The notes: generated by a model not told the origin, from the letters alone. A DNA stretch of 64,000 nt from an uncultured Lachnospiraceae bacterium (GCA_934339365.1 CAKRHW010000003.1:1-64000), one strand, 5' to 3'. Positions 43,504 through 52,850 are shown, counted from the first letter of the stretch. Numbers and translations are program-made.

Positions 43504-45929
43504 TATTTGAAGAATGTACAAAACAATTGTTAAAGGCTTTAGACCTTGCAAAGAGTAAAGCAAAGGAATTAGGATGTTCCTATATAGAAAGTGAACATTT
43601 GCTTTATGGACTGGCACGTTCCGAAGATAGTGTCTCAAAAGCTGTTTTGAATAAATATAATATTACAGCAGTAGAGATTGATGCAAAACTAGAAGAACCG
43701 GTTCGAAAAGAAGAAAAAAAGAAAAGAAAAATTGATTATACACCACGTGCAAAAGATTTATTAAATGATGCACAGGAAGAAGCAAAGAGATGCAGAGCAG
43801 ATAAAGTTGGAACAGAACATTTATTAATGGCTGTTATTCGAGATTCAACATGTAAGGCACATCAGATCCTGACGGGATTTGGACATGATGTCAGAAAAAT
43901 TTTCTTTGATATTTTATATGCAATGGGAGAAGACCCATCCCGTTATAAAGAAATGTTAAAAAAGACAGAGGGCTCTGCAACACCTACGATTGATAAGTTT
44001 GGAAGAGATCTGACTGTATTAGCTTCAGAAGGAAAACTATCAAAAGTAATTGCCAGAGACGAAGAGATTGAACGTATTATTGAGATTTTAAGCAGAAAAA
44101 CAAAAAATAATCCATGTTTAGTTGGAGAAGCAGGAGTTGGAAAAACTGCAATTGTAGAAGGACTGGCATGTAAAATTTATCAGGAAGATGTACCAGAGAG
44201 ATTAGTGGGACAGAGACTAGTCAGTGTAGAATTATCTGGCGTTGTGGCAGGAACAAAGTACAGAGGAGAATTCGAAGAAAGGATTCAGAACATTGTAAGA
44301 GAAGTAACACAGGCTGGGAATATTATTCTGTTTATTGATGAGATTCATACCATTATCGGAGCAGGAGGAGCAGAAGGCGCATTAGATGCTTCGAATATTT
44401 TAAAACCGGCATTGGCCCGAGGAGAGATTCAGCTGATTGGAGCTACTACATTAGAAGAATATCGAAAATATATCGAAAAAGACCCGGCATTAGAAAGAAG
44501 ATTTCAACCGGTAGAAGTAAATGAACCATCTGAAAAAGATGCCATCGCAATTTTAGAGGGAATTTCCGGAGAATATGAAAAACATCATAAGGTTTCTATT
44601 ACCGAAGATGCCATTATTGCAGCAGTCAAGTTGTCAAAAAGATATATTAATGACCGTTTCCTGCCAGATAAGGCAATTGATCTGATGGACGAAGCAGCAG
44701 CGAAAGCGAACTTAAAGAGCAGTCAGATGCCACAGGCATTAATCAGATTAGAAGAAAACGTAATGGAATTGTCGAGACAATTAGAAGAGAATCTTCAGCA
44801 GGGAGATATAGAACAGGCAAAAGATACAAAGAAGAAATTAGAAACAAAATCTAAGAAATTAGAAAAAGAAAAAACTAAATGGAAACAAAAAAGAATCGAG
44901 AATCAGGTGGTTGTGGATGAAAATGATATTGCAGCACTTGTTTCAAAGTGGACAAAAGTTCCGGTAGAAAAAATCACGCAAAAAGAGACGGAGAGACTTC
45001 TTCAATTAGAAGATACACTTCATAAAAGGGTTGTTGGACAGGAAGAAGCAGTAACTGCTGTTGCAAAGGCAATTCGGAGAGGAAGAGTTGGAATTAAAGA
45101 TCCGAACAGACCAATTGGTTCCTTTTTGTTTTTAGGACCGACAGGTGTTGGAAAAACTGAATTATCAAAGGCTTTAGCAGAGGCTGTTTTTGGATCTGAA
45201 GATGCCATTATACGTGTTGATATGTCAGAATATATGGAAAAACACAGTGTTTCAAAATTAATCGGTTCTCCTCCAGGATATGTTGGATACGATGAAGGTG
45301 GACAGCTGAGCGAAAAAATACGAAGAAAACCATATGCTGTGGTTTTATTTGATGAAATTGAAAAAGCACATCCAGATGTTTTTCATATGTTATTACAGGT
45401 GTTAGATGACGGATATATGACGGATGCACATGGGAAAAAAATTGACTTTAAAAATACGATTCTTATTATGACATCGAATATCGGAGCCAATAAAATTGTA
45501 GATCCAAAGCAGTTAGGATTTACAGCAAATCAGTCAGAAGAGAAAGAATATGCATCTATGAAAGAAAATGTTTTAGAAGAATTAAAACAAGTCTTTCGAC
45601 CTGAATTTATTAATCGAATAGACGAAATTATTGTGTTCCATTCGTTAACAGAAGAAAATGTAGAACAGATTGTAGATATTATGCTTCATAAGGTAACAGA
45701 ACGTATTTCTAAACAGTTAGATGTTCAGGTAAAAGTAACTGATAAAGCAAAGAAGTTTTTAGCAAAGAAGAGTTATGACAAGAAATACGGTGCAAGACCA
45801 CTTAGAAGAACCATACAAAATGAAGTCGAAGATCAGATGGCTACATTGATTTTAGAAGGCAATGTCAAGGCTCGGGATACGGTTTGCATTGATGCAGATG
45901 AGAAAAAAGTAATCATGCGTAAAATATAA
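43500..45929 (+). CDS. clpC: ClpC-type ATP-dependent Clp protease ATPase subunit
   Basis: Hexameric AAA+ unfoldase feeding ClpP. The 809-residue protein has an N domain (about 1-140), a first AAA+ module with Walker A GEAGVGKT (near 208), and a coiled-coil middle domain (about 415-470). The second AAA+ module has GPTGVGKT (near 545), and the ClpP-binding loop reads KQLGFTAN (near 672). The short middle domain and the loop favour ClpC over ClpB. The start is TTG 43500, with GGAGG nine bases upstream inside gntR. In many Firmicutes this position is ctsR-mcsA-mcsB-clpC-radA; here a GntR gene replaces the first three. Confidence 0.93.
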   Translation: MIFEECTKQLLKALDLAKSKAKELGCSYIESEHLLYGLARSEDSVSKAVLNKYNITAVEIDAKLEEPVRKEEKKKRKIDYTPRAKDLLNDAQEEAKRCRADKVGTEHLLMAVIRDSTCKAHQILTGFGHDVRKIFFDILYAMGEDPSRYKEMLKKTEGSATPTIDKFGRDLTVLASEGKLSKVIARDEEIERIIEILSRKTKNNPCLVGEAGVGKTAIVEGLACKIYQEDVPERLVGQRLVSVELSGVVAGTKYRGEFEERIQNIVREVTQAGNIILFIDEIHTIIGAGGAEGALDASNILKPALARGEIQLIGATTLEEYRKYIEKDPALERRFQPVEVNEPSEKDAIAILEGISGEYEKHHKVSITEDAIIAAVKLSKRYINDRFLPDKAIDLMDEAAAKANLKSSQMPQALIRLEENVMELSRQLEENLQQGDIEQAKDTKKKLETKSKKLEKEKTKWKQKRIENQVVVDENDIAALVSKWTKVPVEKITQKETERLLQLEDTLHKRVVGQEEAVTAVAKAIRRGRVGIKDPNRPIGSFLFLGPTGVGKTELSKALAEAVFGSEDAIIRVDMSEYMEKHSVSKLIGSPPGYVGYDEGGQLSEKIRRKPYAVVLFDEIEKAHPDVFHMLLQVLDDGYMTDAHGKKIDFKNTILIMTSNIGANKIVDPKQLGFTANQSEEKEYASMKENVLEELKQVFRPEFINRIDEIIVFHSLTEENVEQIVDIMLHKVTERISKQLDVQVKVTDKAKKFLAKKSYDKKYGARPLRRTIQNEVEDQMATLILEGNVKARDTVCIDADEKKVIMRKI

Positions 45930-46101
45930 AATTGTTTTTGTCATATTTGTGTATAGATGAATTTTATAAAGTGTACTATAATAGTTAAGTCTAACAGAAG
46001 GCGGATCAGAAAGTACTTCGAGAGAGAAGTTTATAAGCATTGTAGAATCTACAAATGAAATTCGCATATTAGAATATAAAATACATTTAGGAGGGTTAGA
46101 A

Positions 46102-46515
46102 ATGTCAGTAGTAAAAGAATTGATTAAAGTGGAAGAGGATGGAAGCATTAGCTTTGGTAATTATGAGTTACCAACAAAGACAAAAGTTTCAGATTTTCAA
46201 TATCAAGGCGATGTTTATAAAGTAAAGACATATAAGGAGATTACTAGATTAGAGAAGAATGACTCTTTTGTATACGAATCAGTTCCGGGAACTGCGGTAT
46301 CACATTTTGAAGCAAGAGAAAATGAAGTAGAATTTTCAGTCGAAGGTTTTGAAGATGCACAGATTACATTAGAATTAGAATCAGATGCTGAATATAAGGT
46401 TATGATTGATCAGATGAATGCTGGTGTCATTAAGACGAAATTAGGCGGAAAGATTACTGTGAATGTAGAGTTATCTAATAATACGGTATCAAAGGTTAAG
46501 ATTGTTAAGTGTTAA
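46102..46515 (+). CDS. conserved protein of unknown function
   Basis: A 137-residue, beta-rich, acidic protein without signal peptide or membrane segment. It begins MSVVKELIKVEEDGSISFGN and ends in NVELSNNTVSKVKIVKC. A DGSISFGNYELPTKTKVSDF stretch and a carboxy-terminal Cys are its main landmarks. I recall proteins like this in Lachnospiraceae bearing the label endosialidase, but nothing here resembles a sialidase and I do not support that label. A TATAAT (45977-45982) upstream suggests its own promoter. radA follows after 24 bases. Confidence 0.75.
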   Translation: MSVVKELIKVEEDGSISFGNYELPTKTKVSDFQYQGDVYKVKTYKEITRLEKNDSFVYESVPGTAVSHFEARENEVEFSVEGFEDAQITLELESDAEYKVMIDQMNAGVIKTKLGGKITVNVELSNNTVSKVKIVKC

Positions 46516-46539
46516 TCTGAAATAAAAAGAGGAGTAGAT

Positions 46540-47913
46540 ATGGCGAAAGGAAAAACAACCGCATTTTTTTGCAGAGAATGTGGATATGAGTCCGCAAAGT
46601 GGGCAGGTCAGTGTCCTGCCTGCCATGAGTGGAATACTTTCGTTGAAGAACCGGTTACGAAAAAAGGAGCTTCTGTCAAAGCAAAGGTTAGTGCAGTTGG
46701 CAGTATAGCTCCTTCTCCTTTATCTGAAATCCAGATTGAAAATGAGGAAAGAATTCTTACTTCCATTGCTGAATTAGATCGGGTATTAGGAGGAGGAATC
46801 GTAAATGGCTCTTTGACGTTAGTGGGCGGTGATCCGGGAATTGGTAAATCCACTTTGCTTTTACAGGTTTGTCAGAAATTATCTTTAAAAGGAAAGAAAG
46901 TGTTATATATTTCCGGAGAAGAATCCATGAAACAAATTAAGTTAAGAGCAAATCGTATGGGACAATTTAATAATGATTTGCTTTTGTATTGTGAAACAGA
47001 TTTAGATTTGATTGAAAATGTTTTAAAGAAAGAAAAGTCAGAAGTTGCAGTGATTGATTCGATACAGACAATGTACCGGGAGGATGTGAGCGCAGCACCA
47101 GGCAGCGTAAGTCAGGTAAGAGAATCTACGAATGCGTTGTTACAAATGGCAAAGGGATTAGGAATCAGTATTTTTATTGTGGGACATGTTACAAAGGAAG
47201 GAGTCGTTGCAGGTCCGAGAGTACTTGAGCATATGGTAGATACGGTTTTATATTTTGAAGGAGACAGAAATGCCAGCTACAGAGTATTAAGGAGTGTAAA
47301 AAACAGATTTGGTTCAACCAATGAAATTGGTGTATTTGAAATGCAGGAAGGCGGATTAAGAGAAGTAAAAAATCCGTCCGAATATATGTTGTCAGGCAGA
47401 CCGAAAGATGCAACCGGTTCTGTCGTTGCATGTACAATAGAAGGAACCAGACCGATTTTAGTTGAGACACAGGCATTAATCTGTAGAACTAATTTTGGAA
47501 TGCCAAGAAGAACAGCAACCGGAACGGATTATAATCGTGTAAATCTGTTAATGGCAGTTCTTGAAAAGAGATTAGGACTTCCAATGACGGAATGCGATGC
47601 GTATGTAAATGTTGTGGGTGGAATGAAAGTAAATGAGCCCGCACTTGATTTAGCGATTGTATTAGCTATTTTGTCGAGCTATAAAGATATACCGGTCAGC
47701 CCGGATACGATTGTGTTTGGAGAGGTTGGACTGTCCGGAGAAATCAGGGGTGTGAGTGCAGCAGAACAAAGGGTGAATGAAGCGGTAAAATTAGGATTTA
47801 AACACTGTATTCTTCCTAAAATATCAATGAAGAATTTGACCAAAATAGAAGGAATTCATTGTTATGGCGTAGATAATGTAAGAGAGTGTTATGCGTTATT
47901 TCAAAAAAAATAA
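46540..47913 (+). CDS. radA: DNA repair protein RadA
   Basis: RecA-related branch-migration helicase acting in recombination. The 457-residue protein has the N-terminal zinc finger CRECGYESAKWAGQCPAC (residues 11-28), Walker A GGDPGIGKST (near 96), the RadA motif KNRFGSTNEIG (near 254) and a C-terminal Lon-like domain with VVGGMKVNEPALDLAI (near 363). The length is normal. Gene order clpC-x-radA partly preserves the B. subtilis ctsR-mcsA-mcsB-clpC-radA order. Confidence 0.96.
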   Translation: MAKGKTTAFFCRECGYESAKWAGQCPACHEWNTFVEEPVTKKGASVKAKVSAVGSIAPSPLSEIQIENEERILTSIAELDRVLGGGIVNGSLTLVGGDPGIGKSTLLLQVCQKLSLKGKKVLYISGEESMKQIKLRANRMGQFNNDLLLYCETDLDLIENVLKKEKSEVAVIDSIQTMYREDVSAAPGSVSQVRESTNALLQMAKGLGISIFIVGHVTKEGVVAGPRVLEHMVDTVLYFEGDRNASYRVLRSVKNRFGSTNEIGVFEMQEGGLREVKNPSEYMLSGRPKDATGSVVACTIEGTRPILVETQALICRTNFGMPRRTATGTDYNRVNLLMAVLEKRLGLPMTECDAYVNVVGGMKVNEPALDLAIVLAILSSYKDIPVSPDTIVFGEVGLSGEIRGVSAAEQRVNEAVKLGFKHCILPKISMKNLTKIEGIHCYGVDNVRECYALFQKK

Positions 47914-47922
47914 GAAAAAATT

Positions 47923-47954
47923 AGAACAGATATGGTTGCATACCTGTTCTTTTT
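47923..47954 (+). terminator. terminator of radA
   Basis: AGAACAG (47923-47929) pairs with CTGTTCT (47944-47950), followed by TTTT. Confidence 0.75.
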
Positions 47955-47972
47955 GACTAGAGAAAATAAAAC

Positions 47973-48000
47973 AAAAAAATCAGACTAAAAATAGTCTGAT
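47973..48000 (-). terminator. terminator of tRNA-Trp
   Basis: On the minus strand ATCAGACTA (48000-47992) pairs with TAGTCTGAT (47987-47979), followed by a run of T (A-run 47973-47979 on the plus strand). Confidence 0.85.
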
Positions 48001-48006
48001 TAGAAA

Positions 48007-48077
48007 CAGGGGATGAGAGAATCGAACTCCCGCCAAAAGTTTTGGAGACTCCTATGATACCATTTCACCAATCCCCT
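48007..48077 (-). tRNA. tRNA-Trp (anticodon CCA)
   Basis: Read on the minus strand, acceptor AGGGGAT pairs with ATCCCCT. The D stem is GTGA/TCAT. The anticodon loop is CTCCAAA with anticodon CCA. The T arm GGGAG TTCGATT CTCTC is canonical. The discriminator is G, as expected for tRNA-Trp. CCA is not encoded. The anticodon stem contains two G-U pairs. Confidence 0.95.
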
Positions 48078-48112
48078 TTATTTAATTATCGCTTGCTCAC
48101 AAGCACTATATA

Positions 48113-48141
48113 TTTATATCATAGGAAACGAGTATTGTCAA
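48113..48141 (-). promoter_or_regulatory. promoter of tRNA-Trp
   Basis: On the minus strand, perfect TTGACA (48141-48136), a 17-base spacer and TATAAA (48118-48113), with TGA forming an extended -10. Confidence 0.8.
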
Positions 48142-48293
48142 TAAAAATTTTGAAGTTTTTCATTTTTTTTAACTTTGGTTCAAATTATGACAATTTTATT
48201 GATACAATGATTTCGTATCGGGAATATAAAAATGTTTGATTTATAACATAGATATGCAACAAAAGAGATAGAAAAATTTGTGATATTTCCATA

Positions 48294-48322
48294 TTGGTTT
48301 TCAAGACAATAATGTGTATAAT
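48294..48322 (+). promoter_or_regulatory. promoter of the LacI-type regulator
   Basis: TTGGTT (48294-48299), a 17-base spacer and TATAAT (48317-48322), preceded by TG. It gives a leader of about 170 bases. The rest of the 420-base gap between tRNA-Trp and the regulator holds only the tRNA promoter, this promoter and the inverted repeat at 48369-48386; I see no coding frame. Confidence 0.65.
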
Positions 48323-48368
48323 GTTATAGCATGCAAAATGTTAAATAAAAAACAATATTGTATGAGAA

Positions 48369-48386
48369 GAAATGAAGTATCATTTC
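48369..48386. promoter_or_regulatory. 18-bp inverted repeat, possible autoregulatory operator
   Basis: GAAATGA-AGTA-TCATTTC is a perfect 7-4-7 inverted repeat about 45 bases downstream of the promoter of the LacI-type gene. LacI-family operators normally have a central CG, which this lacks, so it may instead be an RNA hairpin. Confidence 0.4.
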
Positions 48387-48497
48387 AGTTCATTTAAGAA
48401 GTTGTGTTTCGGGGATGGCTTTAAGCGGAGTAGTCATGAGAAATTATCGTCGTGAGGCGGCAAATATTACTCTATTAAGAAAGGAAAGGGTGTGCAC

Positions 48498-49478
48498 ATG
48501 AATATTACAGACATAGCAAAAATGGCAGATGTTTCTGTATCGGCAGTTTCAAGATATCTGAATAATGGATATATTAGCGAAGAAAAGAAACAGAGGGTAA
48601 AAGAGGCAATAGAAAAGACAGGATATAAACCATCCAGACAGGCCCAGATGTTAAGAACAAAGAAATCAAAAGTAATAGGTGTAGTAGTTCCAAAGATCTC
48701 TTCAGAAGCAGTTTCAAGAATTGTAGATGGAATCAGCACATGCTTATCAGAAAAAGGATACCAGATGTTAATTGCAACAACAGAGAATAATACAGATAAA
48801 GAGATTCAGTATTTAACTTTGTTTGATCATACACAGGTAGATGGAATTATATTTGTGGCTACCTGGTTTGGTAAAGCACACAAGACGGTATTAAGAAAAT
48901 TAAGTATTCCATTCGTATTAGTAGGACAGAAATACGAAAAATATGCAAGTGTATATAATGATGATACGAATGCAGCAAAAGAATTGACAGATATTTTACT
49001 TGATGCAGGATGTAAAAATCCGGCATGCTTTTATGTTACGGAAAAAGATGAAGCAGCAGGATTTAATCGCAAGAAGGGATTTAAGAAGGCACTTACGGCA
49101 AGACGGATGAAACCTGTAGTGGAACAGTTTGTTGAAGTGGATTTTAGTATTGAATCCGGATATGCAGCTGCAACTCAGTTGTTAGAGCAATATCCACAGG
49201 TAGATGGAATTTTCTGTGCGACAGATGCAATTGCAATTGGAGCAATGCAAAGATTAAAAGAAGAAGGTAAAAATATACCAAGAGATGTCAAGATTGTAAG
49301 TATTGGCCATACAAGACTTTCAAGAGTTGTATATCCAAAACTTGAAACAGTACATTTCTATTATAAGAATGGTGGAATTGAAAGTGCCAAGATGATTCTT
49401 GAAATGATTGAAAAAGAAGAATTAATTGATCGTCAGGTAATGATTGGATATGAAATCGTACATGGAGAAAGTGTATAA
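48498..49478 (+). CDS. LacI-family transcriptional regulator
   Basis: A 326-residue repressor-type protein. The N-terminal helix-turn-helix with hinge reads MNITDIAKMADVSVSAVSRYL and continues SRQAQMLRTKKSKVIGVV. A periplasmic-binding-like sugar domain follows (about 60-325), with DGIIFVATWF, DGIFCATDAIAIGAM and VSIGHTRLSRVVYPKLETV. The pattern is close to sucrose or glucoside repressors of Clostridia, but no sugar genes adjoin, so the target is unknown. Start at 48498 after AGGAAAGGG; an upstream GTG (48492) is less likely. Monocistronic, ending at a strong terminator. Confidence 0.93.
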   Translation: MNITDIAKMADVSVSAVSRYLNNGYISEEKKQRVKEAIEKTGYKPSRQAQMLRTKKSKVIGVVVPKISSEAVSRIVDGISTCLSEKGYQMLIATTENNTDKEIQYLTLFDHTQVDGIIFVATWFGKAHKTVLRKLSIPFVLVGQKYEKYASVYNDDTNAAKELTDILLDAGCKNPACFYVTEKDEAAGFNRKKGFKKALTARRMKPVVEQFVEVDFSIESGYAAATQLLEQYPQVDGIFCATDAIAIGAMQRLKEEGKNIPRDVKIVSIGHTRLSRVVYPKLETVHFYYKNGGIESAKMILEMIEKEELIDRQVMIGYEIVHGESV

Positions 49479-49487
49479 ATAACATAG

Positions 49488-49536
49488 AAAAACTGTTGTG
49501 CATGGTAGATTTGTTCCCATGCACAACAGTTTTTTA
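49488..49536. terminator. bidirectional terminator
   Basis: AAAACTGTTGTGCATGG (49489-49505) pairs exactly with CCATGCACAACAGTTTT (49517-49533), with T-runs on both strands. Shared by the LacI gene (+) and the beta-CASP gene (-). Confidence 0.95.
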
Positions 49537-51222
49537 TTAGTCATTTTTTCGCTGGATACTTTCTTTGGTAGTCAGAGTTCCAAGATGTAAGGCATCTTTT
49601 TCTAATTCCTGTACGACATTATTAATGTTAACGAGTTGTTTTGGCGTGAGATCTTCGCCCATTGCAAGACTGGTATTGTATAGGATTTTTTCAAGATTAT
49701 CATGAATCATGCCAATCTTGTCACGAATATTAGCTAATTTTTCTTCATCAACAATATCTTTTAGCATATCCTGTTCTGTAATGCGGCTGTTCTGTTCTAA
49801 TTCATATTCACAAATACTATGAATAACAGTGCAGTCAAGATTTAATTTTTCTTTTACATATTTTGCAAATTCAACTTTAGAATCAGCTTCTCCATGAACT
49901 AAAAAGATATTTTTAGGAACTACCTGAAAACCTCTGAGCCAGTGAAGGAGTCCGTCGCGGTCTGCATGACCGGAAAATCCTTGTAAATTATAAATAGTTG
50001 CACCTACATGAATCGGTTCTCCCATGATGTTTACATCAGTTGCACCATCCACAATCTGCCTTCCTAGAGTGCCGTTTGCCTGATAGCCAACAAAAACGAT
50101 GCTGTTTTTTGGATTCCAAAGGTTGTGTTTTAGGTGATGTTTGATTCGTCCGGCATCACACATACCGCTGGCTGATATAATTATTTTCGTTCGTCCATCA
50201 TCAATATTCAAATCCATAGATTCCTGTGTAGTTTTGGTAAAATGAAGATTACGGAAATCAAGTGGATTTTCTCCATTTAGAATATAATTTCTGGTTTCTT
50301 CGTCAAAGACCTGAGAATTATTTTTGAATATTGCAGTTACATTCGTAGCCATAGGACTGTCAATATATACTTGTATTTTGTTTAGAATATCCTGGTATTC
50401 ATTATTACTGTCATAGAAACGGTCAAGCTGATAAATAAGTTCTTGCGTACGTCCTACAGCAAAAGAAGGAATAATCACATTTCCGCCTTTTTTATAAGTA
50501 CTTATAATGATATCAATTAATTTTTGTACACTGTCTGCGTTCTTTTCATGAAGCCGGTCACCATAGGTAGTTTCCATAATGACATAATCTGCCTTTTTAA
50601 TAATGGTGGGATCGCGTAAAATAGGACGGTTTGGCATACCTAAATCACCAGAGAAAACGATTTTACTGTAATTTTTTTCTGATTCATCGGTATCACTGTC
50701 TTTTACCCAGATCTCTGTAATGGCAGATCCTAGAATATGTCCTGCATCATTAAAAACAATCTTCATGTCATCATTGATTTTTACAAGCTGATCATACAGA
50801 ACAGGATGAATATATGGAAATACTGCTTCTGCATCTTCTACGGTATACAAAGGTTCAATTAAAGGACGACCTTGCCGCAGAGCTTTTTTATTTTCCCATT
50901 CAGCTTCCCGTTCGTGAATGTAACCACAGTCCCGTAACATAACTTTTACAAGTTCCGAAGTGGCTTTGGTGCAATAAATCGGTCCACGAAATCCCTGCTT
51001 AATCAGAAGAGGGATTCGTCCACAATGATCTACATGAGCATGAGAAAGAATCATTGCATCAATTTCAGAAGGATCAAAAGGAAAAGGATCCCGATTCATT
51101 TTTTCTAATGTCTTTCCACCCTGATATTGTCCACAGTCTAAAAGTAATTTATATCGATCTGTGCTAATTAAATGGCACGAGCCTGTGACACTCGTTGTAG
51201 CACCACAAAATTTAATTTTCAT
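49537..51222 (-). CDS. beta-CASP metallo-beta-lactamase-fold RNA hydrolase
   Basis: A 561-residue MBL-fold protein with GSCHLI (near 13), the metal motif LSHAHVDHCGRIPLL (near 57), FNDAGHILGSAI (near 163) and FSGDLG (near 188). The beta-CASP cap follows (ISASGMCDAGRIKHHL near 366) and the final SGHADRDGLLHW (near 435). It belongs to the YSH1/CPSF-like exonuclease group; an RNase role is inferred from family. About 90 C-terminal residues are extra and helical. The start is set at 51222, where AAGGAGG lies upstream on the minus strand; the frame runs 30 bases further without a site. Confidence 0.9.
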   Translation of the reverse strand: MKIKFCGATTSVTGSCHLISTDRYKLLLDCGQYQGGKTLEKMNRDPFPFDPSEIDAMILSHAHVDHCGRIPLLIKQGFRGPIYCTKATSELVKVMLRDCGYIHEREAEWENKKALRQGRPLIEPLYTVEDAEAVFPYIHPVLYDQLVKINDDMKIVFNDAGHILGSAITEIWVKDSDTDESEKNYSKIVFSGDLGMPNRPILRDPTIIKKADYVIMETTYGDRLHEKNADSVQKLIDIIISTYKKGGNVIIPSFAVGRTQELIYQLDRFYDSNNEYQDILNKIQVYIDSPMATNVTAIFKNNSQVFDEETRNYILNGENPLDFRNLHFTKTTQESMDLNIDDGRTKIIISASGMCDAGRIKHHLKHNLWNPKNSIVFVGYQANGTLGRQIVDGATDVNIMGEPIHVGATIYNLQGFSGHADRDGLLHWLRGFQVVPKNIFLVHGEADSKVEFAKYVKEKLNLDCTVIHSICEYELEQNSRITEQDMLKDIVDEEKLANIRDKIGMIHDNLEKILYNTSLAMGEDLTPKQLVNINNVVQELEKDALHLGTLTTKESIQRKND

Positions 51223-51397
51223 AAGAGACCTCCTTATCTGTGATGCCCTCAAAAGGGGTACACTTTGACAATCTTTTATAAATGGTATGTTTGAAAGGAA
51301 TATTTTTATTCCTCATTAAAATTATACCATAAACAGAAATAAAAAAAACACATTTTTACGCAAAATACATAAAAATGTGTTTGGGAAATAAGTTGTA

Positions 51398-52456
51398 TTA
51401 ATGAACCAGACTATCAAAAATTTCTTTCACAGTTGTAATATGATCACATTTTACAACATTGCTTCCACAGAAGAGAAGTGAGTTATGAACGTCTCCTTTT
51501 GCAGCACGTGCAAGGGCTCCGGTAATACAATATGGAATTGTCTTAATATCGCAGTGTTCTAAGCATTGGAAACACTTGGTGATTTTTTCTTTTTCCCTGC
51601 GTCGTAAATCAAGAAAATCATTGTGAATGGCACGACCGGGCATTCCAACAGGACTTTTTGTTAACTGCACATCTTCTTTGGTGGCATGGATATATGCCAT
51701 CTTGTATTCATATGCAGCATCACATTCTTCGGTTGGCACAAAACGGGTTGCCATCTGCACACCATCACATCCTAAAGCCATATAGTGATCAATATCTGTA
51801 CGATCCCAGACACCGCCTGCGAAGATGACAGGAATCTTTTTGTTATATTTTTCTTCAAATGTTTTTACATAGGCAACAATATCTTTTACAACGGGATCAT
51901 AATGTTTATATGTTGCAGGATCTTCTAATTCATCCATATGGAAACCTAAGTGTCCTCCGGCTTTTGGTCCTTCAATGATTACCATATCACACATTAGATG
52001 ATAACGTTTATCATATCTTCCAAGAAGTACTTTGGCTGCTTTTAAAGAAGAAACAATAGGGGCACATTTTACATTTGTACCATCAACAAGTTCAGGCAGT
52101 GTAATGGGAAGTCCGGCACCTGAAATAATTAAATCAGCACCTGCTTTGATACAACAGTCTACATATTCATCATAAAAACGGATTGCACGCATAATATTGA
52201 CTCCAATGACGCCGCCGTTTGAAATTTCTTTTGCCTTTTTGATGTGGTACGTTAAAGCACGAAGATTCGCCTCTAATTGATTTGTATTAAAATCAGGTTC
52301 TAAAAAACCTGGCTGTGCAGCAGAAATCACACCGATTCCTCCTTCTTTTGCAACTGCACCGGCAAGAGAGGACATACTGATTCCGACTCCCATGCCTCCC
52401 TGTATAATCGGGTATTTTGCTGTGATATCTCCTATTGTTAAAGGTTGTAATTCCAT
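51398..52456 (-). CDS. FabK / nitronate monooxygenase-superfamily flavoprotein
   Basis: A 352-residue FMN-dependent TIM-barrel protein: YPIIQGGMGVGISMSSLAGA (15-34), GVNIMRA, LIISGAGLPITLPEL (near 109), the FMN/phosphate motif EGPKAGGHLGFHMDEL (near 161) and IFAGGVWDRTDI (near 212). The C-terminus has a cysteine-rich stretch (CFQCLEHCDIKTIPYC) not found in classical NMO. FabK enoyl-ACP reductases share this fold and motifs. The gene is divergent from fabH, and the fab cluster has no fabK of its own, so an enoyl-ACP reductase role is plausible but unproven. Confidence 0.82.
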   Translation of the reverse strand: MELQPLTIGDITAKYPIIQGGMGVGISMSSLAGAVAKEGGIGVISAAQPGFLEPDFNTNQLEANLRALTYHIKKAKEISNGGVIGVNIMRAIRFYDEYVDCCIKAGADLIISGAGLPITLPELVDGTNVKCAPIVSSLKAAKVLLGRYDKRYHLMCDMVIIEGPKAGGHLGFHMDELEDPATYKHYDPVVKDIVAYVKTFEEKYNKKIPVIFAGGVWDRTDIDHYMALGCDGVQMATRFVPTEECDAAYEYKMAYIHATKEDVQLTKSPVGMPGRAIHNDFLDLRRREKEKITKCFQCLEHCDIKTIPYCITGALARAAKGDVHNSLLFCGSNVVKCDHITTVKEIFDSLVH

Positions 52457-52509
52457 AATAAACTAAGCCCTCCATTCCAAAGCAGAAATAAAAAATTCCC
52501 TGTTTTTCT

Positions 52510-52539
52510 AGTATAAGAAAATTCGCTTTGGTATTCAAA
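52510..52539 (-). promoter_or_regulatory. promoter of the FabK/NMO-like gene with overlapping near-palindrome
   Basis: On the minus strand TTGAAT (52538-52533), a 17-base spacer and TATACT (52515-52510). The -35 lies inside TTTGGTATTCAAA (52527-52539), which matches the fabD-upstream site TTTGATACTCAAA at 11 of 13 positions. A second promoter-like pair (TTGACT 52581-52576, 17 bases, TAAGAT 52558-52553) lies further upstream. Confidence 0.6.
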
Positions 52540-52685
52540 ATATTCTTTCTTCATCTTAACGTATCTATAAAGAAAAGTCAACAAGATTCGGTAGTTTTTA
52601 AAATTATTTAATCTAGACTGAAAAACTATATTAAACAGTAGTGATACAGGAAAAAATCAGATATTTGTAACATTGGTAAGAATGA

Positions 52686-52714
52686 TTGACAAATAGACAA
52701 ATTATGCATATACT
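52686..52714 (+). promoter_or_regulatory. fabH promoter
   Basis: Perfect TTGACA (52686-52691), a 17-base spacer and TATACT (52709-52714). The start is expected near 52721, giving a leader of about 130 bases. The 394-base gap between the FabK/NMO-like gene and fabH is fully accounted for by the divergent promoters and the leader hairpin; no open frame of interest. Confidence 0.8.
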
Positions 52715-52790
52715 GTAAATTGTTGTTGTATGTCAATTTAGAAAATGCAATAAAAAGCATGACAGGACAATAACAGTATAAATAACAGCA

Positions 52791-52821
52791 AGGTAAGTGC
52801 TTATGTATTAGGAACTTACCT
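52791..52821 (+). promoter_or_regulatory. hairpin in the fabH leader
   Basis: AGGTAAGT (52791-52798) pairs exactly with ACTTACCT (52814-52821) around a 15-base loop, ending 17 bases before the fabH ribosome binding site. No T-run, so not a terminator. Confidence 0.45.
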
Positions 52822-52850
52822 GAATTGCAGAGATGATAGAGGAAGATTCT

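Noticed and set aside
46102..46515. Endosialidase function for the 137-residue protein
   Set aside because: No sialidase fold, Asp-box or tailspike chaperone feature is visible; the label would be unsupported.
48042..48239. Plus-strand open frame starting within the tRNA-Trp gene
   Set aside because: Overlaps the tRNA and its promoter; no ribosome binding site; composition of non-coding AT-rich DNA.
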